NCBI GenBank assembly: GCA_028872955.1
Contig: JAGWNX010000029.1
Location: 1-38,442, forward strand
From: Acidobacteriota bacterium
Lineage (GTDB): Bacteria; Acidobacteriota; Terriglobia; Terriglobales; Acidobacteriaceae
Length of the DNA: 38,442 bases
Direction: 5' to 3'
Shown: in pieces, positions 33,129 through 38,442 of the stretch
Layout of the letters: each line of letters starts with the position of its first letter
Position numbering within the stretch: position 1 is the first letter of the stretch
The notes under the pieces: generated by a model
Database searches by the model: none
The model's input: the letters and a program-made list of their open reading frames with translations, nothing else
What the model was told of the DNA's origin: nothing
Made by a program: the position numbers and the translations under genes

Positions 33129-34637
33129 TTGAATACGCTTACCCTCGAGCCTCAGGCTCCCACGTCCTCCCCAGAATCCACACCGCAGACCACCCAGGTG
33201 GACGGTCTGCCAATCGTCGCCGACGTTCAGTTTGCCGACTTTGACATCTCGGAGTCGCTCAAGCAGCGGCTGCACGCCTCCCGCTTTCTGCACCCTACGC
33301 CGGTACAGGCCAAGGCGATTCCCCCGGCCCTGGAGGGCTTTGACATTCTTGCGACGGCCTCCACGGGCACAGGCAAGACGCTGAGCTTTCTGGTGCCCAT
33401 CATCGATCAGTTGGAGGCGATCTCCGCCCCCAGCACCAAGGGCAAGCGCAGCCCCATCCTGGCGCTGATTCTACTGCCCACGCGCGAGCTGGCCATGCAG
33501 GTGCTGGAGGTGTACCACAAGCTGGTTCCGCACGCGAAGAACGATGCCGTGCTGGTCTGTGGTGGTCTGTCAGAGAACGGCCAGCTGGACCAGTTGCAGC
33601 GCGGACCGCGCCTGGTGGTCGCCACCCCGGGCCGCCTGGAGGACTTTCTGCGCCGCCGTGCCATCAGCCTGGCCAACGTAGACATGCTGGTGCTGGATGA
33701 GGTCGACCGCATGCTGGACATGGGCTTTCTGCCGGCGATCCGCCGCATTGTGGCCGCGCTGCCCGCAGATCGCCAGACCATGTGCTACTCCGCAACGCTC
33801 GACGCCAACATCCAGGAGATTGTGCGCGACTACGTCTATGAGCCGGTGCGCATCGAGATCGGCCAGACCTCGCGCCCCTCGGACCGCGTGGAACTGCGCG
33901 TCTACACCGTGATGCAGGATCAGAAGCTTGGCCTGCTGGACAAGATGCTGAAGGAGGAGCAGGGTACGTTCCTCGTCTTCTGCCGCACCAAGCACGGCTC
34001 CGACCGTGTGGCCAAGAAGCTGGAGAAGCTGGGCCACCAGGCAGATGCCATCCACGGTGACCGCTCGCAGTCGCAGCGCACGGCAGCGCTGAAGGGCTTT
34101 GCCACCGGCAAGCACCGCATCCTGGTCGCGACCGACGTTGCGGCCCGCGGTATCGACATCAACGACATTGCGCACGTCGTCAACTACGACCTGCCCAACG
34201 CCAGCGAAGACTTTGTGCATCGCATCGGCCGCACCGGTCGCGCGGGCAAGCAGGGCGTGGCAACTACCTTTGTCATGCCGCAGGAGCGCAGCGATGCCCG
34301 CAAGATGGAGCGCGAGCTGCGCATCAAGTTCGACTGGCGCGAGGCGGACAAGAACATCGAGAAGGAGCAGCGCAATCAGCCGCTCGACGTGGGCACGCTG
34401 GACCCCGACTCGCTGCTGTCGCTGGAGAGCCGCTCGTGGAAGGCTGGCGACGCGCCTGCCGAGACGGACCGCTCGGCTGAGCCGCGCCGCAAGAGTGGCT
34501 TCCGCGGCCGCAGCAACTCCGGATCGCGCAGTGGGAGCGGGCAGCCGGCTGGCAGGCGCAGCAGCCCCGCGCGCGGCTCTGGCTTCCGTGGTGGCAACTC
34601 CGGCTCCCGGCCCAACCGCGGCTCGCGCGGCCACTAG
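33129..34637 (+). CDS. DEAD-box family ATP-dependent RNA helicase (DEVD variant)
   Basis: 502-aa RNA helicase of the RhlE/DeaD group. Motifs in order: Q-motif PTPVQAKAIP (57-66), Walker A ASTGTGKT (77-84), PTRELA, TPGR, the Walker B box as DEVD (190-193) instead of DEAD, SAT, ARGIDI and HRIGRTGRAG. The second RecA domain continues to about residue 390. The C-terminus (about 440-502) is Arg/Gly/Ser-rich and disordered, typical of RNA-binding tails. The start is TTG 33129, with AAAGGA about 9 bases upstream; no ATG is available before the Q-motif. A 378-base leader precedes it. RNA substrate unknown; ribosome assembly or mRNA decay are the usual roles. Confidence 0.94.
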   Translation: MNTLTLEPQAPTSSPESTPQTTQVDGLPIVADVQFADFDISESLKQRLHASRFLHPTPVQAKAIPPALEGFDILATASTGTGKTLSFLVPIIDQLEAISAPSTKGKRSPILALILLPTRELAMQVLEVYHKLVPHAKNDAVLVCGGLSENGQLDQLQRGPRLVVATPGRLEDFLRRRAISLANVDMLVLDEVDRMLDMGFLPAIRRIVAALPADRQTMCYSATLDANIQEIVRDYVYEPVRIEIGQTSRPSDRVELRVYTVMQDQKLGLLDKMLKEEQGTFLVFCRTKHGSDRVAKKLEKLGHQADAIHGDRSQSQRTAALKGFATGKHRILVATDVAARGIDINDIAHVVNYDLPNASEDFVHRIGRTGRAGKQGVATTFVMPQERSDARKMERELRIKFDWREADKNIEKEQRNQPLDVGTLDPDSLLSLESRSWKAGDAPAETDRSAEPRRKSGFRGRSNSGSRSGSGQPAGRRSSPARGSGFRGGNSGSRPNRGSRGH

Positions 34638-34653
34638 AACCAGGGCGACTTGG

Positions 34654-34682
34654 GCTGTCGGGGGCACAGGTCCCCCGACAGC
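34654..34682. terminator. strong hairpin after the helicase gene
   Basis: An 11-bp perfect stem (GCTGTCGGGGG / CCCCCGACAGC) with a 7-base loop lies 16 bases after the helicase stop. No T-run follows on either strand, so if it terminates transcription it does so without the usual U-tract. The 193 bases to the next gene contain no other gene. Confidence 0.6.
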
Positions 34683-34830
34683 TATCGCCTGTCGTTGCTG
34701 TATCCGGTAAGCTTGGGCTTGCCATGCCAACAGGCTCCCAGATGCTAAGTCCGATGTTCGTGACTCCGCCGGGCCTCACCCGGTTGCGGCCGGTGGGGCG
34801 ATCTGCTGCTTGCCTCCTGGGGAGCACGCG

Positions 34831-36039
34831 ATGAGCAATCCAGGCATCCACCTCGACTCGCCTGATTCTCCCACCACCCTTCGCCCGGTTCGCTTTGCCG
34901 ACTCTACTGCCTCGGTCCTGCTCGATCTGTTGCGCGGGCTGGCGGCGCTCACGGTCTTTGCGGAGCATGCGCGGAACCTCTTCTTGGTGGACTTTCCGCA
35001 GATCATCTCGCATCGACTGTTGCTTGCAGCGCCCTATGTGCTTACCAGCGCCGGGCATCAGGCGGTCATCGTCTTTTTCATCCTCAGCGGCTACTTCATC
35101 AGCGGCGCTATCTTCCGCGCCGTGGAGCGCGGGCAGTGGCTGTGGAGCGATTACCTTATGCGTCGCCTGGTGCGGCTGTGGGTGGTGCTGGTGCCTGCGC
35201 TGCTGTTGGGCGTCCTGTGGGATCGGTTGGGGCTCGCCCTGGGGCGTGCGCCGGGCCTGTATGGCGGCATGGTTGCCAACCACATGCTGCACGATGTAGC
35301 GCAGCAGCTCTCGCCGCATATCTTCCTGGGCAACCTCTTCTTTGTGCAGACCATTCTGGTGCCCACGCTAGGCTCTAACGGTGCGCTGTGGAGTCTTGCC
35401 AACGAGTTCTGGTACTACCTCCTGTTTCCGCTGGGCTACTTTGCGCTGCGCCCGTCTACCTGCCCGCGTCAGCGCTGGCTGTATGGCATGTCGTTTCTTG
35501 CGCTGGCGTGGTTTGTTCGCGGCGGCGTGCTGGGCATGTTTCCTATCTGGCTGGCGGGTACGCTGCTGTGTGTGCTGCCCGCGCCTCGGCTCTCGCCTGG
35601 CCGGGCGCGCTGGGCGCGCATGCTGGCGGCGGCTGTGTATGCGCTGCTCTTCTTCAGTATCGCGAAACTGACCTGGCTGCAGGGCGTGGCCAGCGACTAT
35701 CTGCTGACGGCAGTGACCTTTCCGCTGCTGTGGTTGCTGTTGACTGCTCGCCAGCCGGCACAGCCGCAGGCGGTGTATGTGCGCGCGTCACGCGAGGCCG
35801 CGCGGTTCTCATACACCTTGTATGCGGTGCACACGCCAGTTCTGGTGTTTCTGGTCTCGTTGAAGTTGGGCGATACGCGCCTGACGCCCACCCTGCAGCA
35901 TGTGCTGTTGGCCTGCGGCATCTGCCTGGGGGTACTGTTGTATGCGTGGGGCCTGGCGTATCTGACTGAGTTCCGGACAGATACGTTGCGGCGATGGCTA
36001 CAGCGGCGACTGCACCTGCCCGCTCCGCCAGCTGCGTAG
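34831..36039 (+). CDS. membrane acyltransferase family 3 (OafA/YrhL type)
   Basis: 402-aa integral membrane O-acyltransferase. The N-terminal R-x10-H active-site pattern is present (Arg35...His46 in LLRGLAALTVFAEHARNL), followed by about ten hydrophobic helices and the family's SANEFWYYLLFPLG block (SLANEFWYYLLF). Such enzymes acetylate or succinylate surface sugars or antibiotics; the substrate is unknown. ATG 34831 has GGGGAG about 7 bases upstream; a TTG at 34810 would add seven residues. The next gene is separated by 118 bases. Confidence 0.9.
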   Translation: MSNPGIHLDSPDSPTTLRPVRFADSTASVLLDLLRGLAALTVFAEHARNLFLVDFPQIISHRLLLAAPYVLTSAGHQAVIVFFILSGYFISGAIFRAVERGQWLWSDYLMRRLVRLWVVLVPALLLGVLWDRLGLALGRAPGLYGGMVANHMLHDVAQQLSPHIFLGNLFFVQTILVPTLGSNGALWSLANEFWYYLLFPLGYFALRPSTCPRQRWLYGMSFLALAWFVRGGVLGMFPIWLAGTLLCVLPAPRLSPGRARWARMLAAAVYALLFFSIAKLTWLQGVASDYLLTAVTFPLLWLLLTARQPAQPQAVYVRASREAARFSYTLYAVHTPVLVFLVSLKLGDTRLTPTLQHVLLACGICLGVLLYAWGLAYLTEFRTDTLRRWLQRRLHLPAPPAA

Positions 36040-36157
36040 CGCGTCGGACCCCCGGCGCGCCCAGCGGGCAGACACTCAGTCCGTCGCCTGCGTCGTAGCG
36101 AGTGTTTTGTGCGCAAATGCAGGGATATTCGCAGCGGGTCGTGCGAGAATAGAGTGG

Positions 36158-37798
36158 ATGATTTCTGTCTCCAATGTCACCATGCGCTACGGCTCGAAGC
36201 TGCTCTTCGAGGATGTCTCTGTCACCTTTACCTCGGGTCGTCGATACGGCCTGACCGGCCCGAACGGTGCCGGCAAGTCGACCTTTATGAAGTGTCTGAC
36301 CGGCGAGATTGACCCGCAGAAGGGCAATGTCGTGCGGCCAAAGAAGATCGGCGTGCTGAAGCAGGACCAGTACGCCTACGACGCCTATCGCGTCATCGAC
36401 ACGGTCATTATGGGCAATGCCGCGCTGTGGGCCGCGCTGGAAGAGCGCGAGGTGATCTACGCCAAGCCGGAGATGACCGACGAAGATGGTTCGCGGCTGG
36501 GCGAGCTGGAGGGCATCGTCGGCGATGAGGACGGCTACGAGGCCGAGGCCAACGCCGCCGTGCTGCTGCAGGGCCTCGATATTCCCGACGAGCTGCACGA
36601 GCGCAAGATGAGCGAGCTGCAGGGCGGCCAGAAGGTGCGCGTGCTGCTGGCCCAGGCGCTGTTTGGCAATCCGCAGGCGCTGCTGCTGGACGAGCCCACC
36701 AACTATCTGGACCTTGACTCCATCCACTGGCTCGAGGACTTCCTGAACCGCTACAACGGCACGGTCATCACCATCTCGCACGATCGGCACTTCCTCAACA
36801 ATGTGTGCACGCACACCGCCGATATCGACTACGAGACCATCATCGTCTACACCGGCGGCTACGACGACATGGTGCTGCAGAAGACCCAGGTGCGTGCCCG
36901 CATTGAGAGCCAGAACGAGCAGCGCGAGAAGAAGATTGCGCAGCTCAACGACTTTATCGCGCGCTTCTCCGCCGGTACGCGCAGCTCGCAGGTGAACTCC
37001 CGTAAGAAGGAGGTCGAGCGCCTGCAGACCACCGAGCTGGCGCGGTCCAACATTCAGCGCCCCTACATCCGGTTTGAGCAGGTGCGCCCCTCGGGCAAGC
37101 ACGTGCTGGAGTTTGAGAGCATCCACCGCTCCTACACGCAGAAGGATGGCAAGGTCGAGCACGTCATCCGCAACTTCTCCTCAGCCGTGCAGCGCGGGGA
37201 GAAGGTGGTGCTGATTGGCCGCAACGGCCAGGGCAAGACCACGCTGCTTAAGGCTCTGCTGGCCAACGCGCCTAACCTGGAGGAGAGCGACGCAACCGCC
37301 ATCGACTCCGGCACGGTGAAGTGGGGCCACGAGGTCTCCATCGGCTACTTCGCGCAGGACCACACCTCCTCGATCCCCAAAGGCACCACGGCGGCCGAGT
37401 GGCTGCACACCTTTGATCCGAAGGCGACCAAGGAAGACATCCGCGGCATTCTGGGCCAGATGCTCTTCCGCGGGGAAGAGGGCATGAAGAAGACGGAGGC
37501 GCTCTCAGGCGGTGAGGCCGCGCGTCTGCTGTTCTGCAAGATCATGCTGATGAAGCCCAACGTGCTGGTGCTGGACGAGCCCACCAATCACCTGGATCTG
37601 GAGAGCATCAACGCACTCAACCAGGCGATTCAGAAGTACGAGGGCACGGTCTTTCTGGTCACGCACGACGAGGACCTGATCGACGAGGCGGGCACACGCA
37701 TCTGGCACTTCGAGGGTGGCCCCACCGACTTCCGCATCACCGACCACAAGGGCCCGTACGAGGAGTACCAGCAGCAACTGGCCATGGCGGCGAAGTAG
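36158..37798 (+). CDS. ybiT: ABC-F family ATPase, YbiT type
   Basis: 546-aa soluble protein with two ABC ATPase domains and no membrane part, as in translation-acting ABC-F proteins. Domain 1: Walker A GPNGAGKST (34-42), signature LQGGQKVRVLLAQAL, Walker B LLLDEPTNYLDL. Domain 2: GRNGQGKTT (about 352-360), LSGGEAARLLFCK, VLDEPTNHLDLESI (about 470). The linker (about 240-310) is Arg/Lys/Gln-rich, matching the P-site-tRNA interaction motif of the family. Overall order and length match E. coli YbiT. ATG 36158 is preceded by a weak AGAGTGG. A ribosome rescue or antibiotic-protection role is inferred from family only. Confidence 0.93.
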   Translation: MISVSNVTMRYGSKLLFEDVSVTFTSGRRYGLTGPNGAGKSTFMKCLTGEIDPQKGNVVRPKKIGVLKQDQYAYDAYRVIDTVIMGNAALWAALEEREVIYAKPEMTDEDGSRLGELEGIVGDEDGYEAEANAAVLLQGLDIPDELHERKMSELQGGQKVRVLLAQALFGNPQALLLDEPTNYLDLDSIHWLEDFLNRYNGTVITISHDRHFLNNVCTHTADIDYETIIVYTGGYDDMVLQKTQVRARIESQNEQREKKIAQLNDFIARFSAGTRSSQVNSRKKEVERLQTTELARSNIQRPYIRFEQVRPSGKHVLEFESIHRSYTQKDGKVEHVIRNFSSAVQRGEKVVLIGRNGQGKTTLLKALLANAPNLEESDATAIDSGTVKWGHEVSIGYFAQDHTSSIPKGTTAAEWLHTFDPKATKEDIRGILGQMLFRGEEGMKKTEALSGGEAARLLFCKIMLMKPNVLVLDEPTNHLDLESINALNQAIQKYEGTVFLVTHDEDLIDEAGTRIWHFEGGPTDFRITDHKGPYEEYQQQLAMAAK

Positions 37799-37827
37799 GC
37801 CCGTCTCCCAAGTCACGTGTGACGCAT

Positions 37828-37867
37828 ACTGGCCGCCGCTCCAGCAGGGAGCGGCGGCCAGTTTCGT
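37828..37867 (+). terminator. intrinsic-like terminator between ybiT and the epimerase gene
   Basis: A perfect 15-bp stem (ACTGGCCGCCGCTCC / GGAGCGGCGGCCAGT, arms 37828-37842 and 37848-37862) with a 5-base loop is followed by TTCGTT. It lies between convergent genes, and the T-rich side is on the plus strand. Confidence 0.82.
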
Positions 37868-37873
37868 TGCAGG

Positions 37874-38442
37874 CTACTTTGCTTTTTCGGGATGGTTCCG
37901 CATGGCAGCAAACGCCTGCATCAGGCCATCGCGCGTGCTTACCAGCGGCTTCCAGCCCAGCGCCTTCAGCTTCGCGTTGCTGAAGCGGTTGCCGCCCCAC
38001 ATGGCGCGGGTCTTATAGGGTGTGAAGATGGCGGGCAGCTGCCCCTTGGAGCGCGTGCTGTAGCGCTCGACCTGCTTCGATCCCCACAGCAGCAGCCAGT
38101 AGGGAATGCGCACGCTGCGCAGGGGACGCACGTTGCGCTTGTACAGCGCCAGGTACTGCGCGGCACCGGGCAGGTCGTCGTCCACCACGTTGTACACCTC
38201 GCCGCTGGCCTGCGGAGCCAGCGCTGCCACCACGATGGCCTCGGCACAGTTCTCTGCCAGGGTGAGCGGCAACAGGTTCTTGCCGCCCAGATGGGCGAAG
38301 ACGCCAAAGAGGCTGAGGCCCACCCGGTTGGAGAAGTGGCCGCCGCCGGGGCCGGAGCTGCCTGGACCCCAGTTTCCGGGGCCGTAGATGACACCCGGCC
38401 GCAGCACCACTAGGTCAAAGCCGTACTGTGCGCGGAACTCCC
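37874..38442 (-). CDS. NAD-dependent epimerase/dehydratase (extended SDR), C-terminal part
   Basis: The gene runs off the right edge of the window; about 190 C-terminal residues are visible. The upstream part reads EFRAQYGFDLVVLRPGVIYGPG, the conserved Y...LRPxxxYGP segment of extended short-chain dehydrogenases. Then come NRVGLSLFGVFAHLGGKNLLPL, VYNVVDDDLPGAAQYLALYKR and the C-terminal FSNAKLKALGWKPLVSTRDGLMQAF typical of sugar-nucleotide epimerases/dehydratases. The N-terminal Rossmann glycine motif and the catalytic YxxxK lie outside the window, so the substrate class cannot be set. A GTG at 38410 could look like a start but the reading frame clearly continues past it. Confidence 0.88.
   Translation of the reverse strand, partial: EFRAQYGFDLVVLRPGVIYGPGNWGPGSSGPGGGHFSNRVGLSLFGVFAHLGGKNLLPLTLAENCAEAIVVAALAPQASGEVYNVVDDDLPGAAQYLALYKRNVRPLRSVRIPYWLLLWGSKQVERYSTRSKGQLPAIFTPYKTRAMWGGNRFSNAKLKALGWKPLVSTRDGLMQAFAAMRNHPEKAK

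Noticed and set aside
35654-37162. A 502-aa minus-strand frame across the acyltransferase and ABC-F genes
   Set aside because: It runs through two genes with clear motifs on the plus strand; composition (Val/Leu/Ala/Arg) is what antisense high-GC sequence gives.
37812-37823. GTCAC-GT-GTGAC, a short near-palindrome after ybiT
   Set aside because: Its arms are only 5 bp, it is not repeated elsewhere in the window, and it is next to an obvious terminator stem.

Overview
The window is high-GC bacterial chromosome with dense, mostly housekeeping gene content. It most resembles Acidobacteriota (Terriglobia/Acidobacteriaceae). This rests on gene content and order recalled from those genomes: site-2-protease-like gene - trpS - scpA ... 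scpB - rluB, a TonB receptor with a carboxypeptidase-regulatory-like N-domain, a PEP-CTERM protein, and two menaquinone-linked electron-entry systems. No tRNA, rRNA, CRISPR array, insertion sequence or phage gene was seen.

Layout. 1-4.4 kb (minus strand): forC-forE-kdsA, a two-subunit formate dehydrogenase of the Bacillus ForCE type followed after 4 bases by the KDO-8-phosphate synthase gene. 4.5-9.4 kb: CCA-adding enzyme (minus), divergent from tsaD and cysS (plus), then an exported cupin (minus). 9.6-16.1 kb: envelope genes, namely an outer-membrane barrel protein, a TonB-dependent receptor with a small Cys/His-rich membrane protein upstream, an exported unknown, and a GAF-GGDEF diguanylate cyclase. 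16.2-21.7 kb: moaA, a one-helix membrane protein, then etfD-etfB-etfA (minus), with ATGA/GTGA-type overlaps and a 28-bp imperfect palindrome directly upstream. 21.8-27.4 kb: small unknowns, a SIMPL protein, a hexapeptide acyltransferase, a site-2 protease homologue that has lost its HExxH motif, trpS and scpA. 27.5-29.9 kb (minus): a PEP-CTERM protein and a GH10 xylanase inserted between scpA and scpB. 30.0-38.4 kb: scpB, rluB, msrA, a DEVD-box RNA helicase, a membrane acyltransferase, an ABC-F ATPase (YbiT type), and the C-terminal part of an NAD-dependent epimerase cut by the window edge.

How the genes fit together. ForC needs Mo-bisPGD, and moaA, the first step of molybdopterin synthesis, lies 12 kb away. 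ForCE (formate) and EtfABD (acyl-CoA dehydrogenase electrons) are both expected to reduce menaquinone, so the window encodes two separate non-NADH entries to the respiratory chain. KdsA points to a lipopolysaccharide outer membrane, consistent with the barrel proteins. The best candidates for a second look are the acidobacterial ForCE with its natural His-to-Gln active-site change, the degenerate site-2 protease, the operator-like palindrome before etfD, the TonB/Cys-His small-protein pair, and the xylanase/PEP-CTERM insertion in the scpAB locus. All product calls come from reading the sequence and recalled family knowledge; no database search was run.
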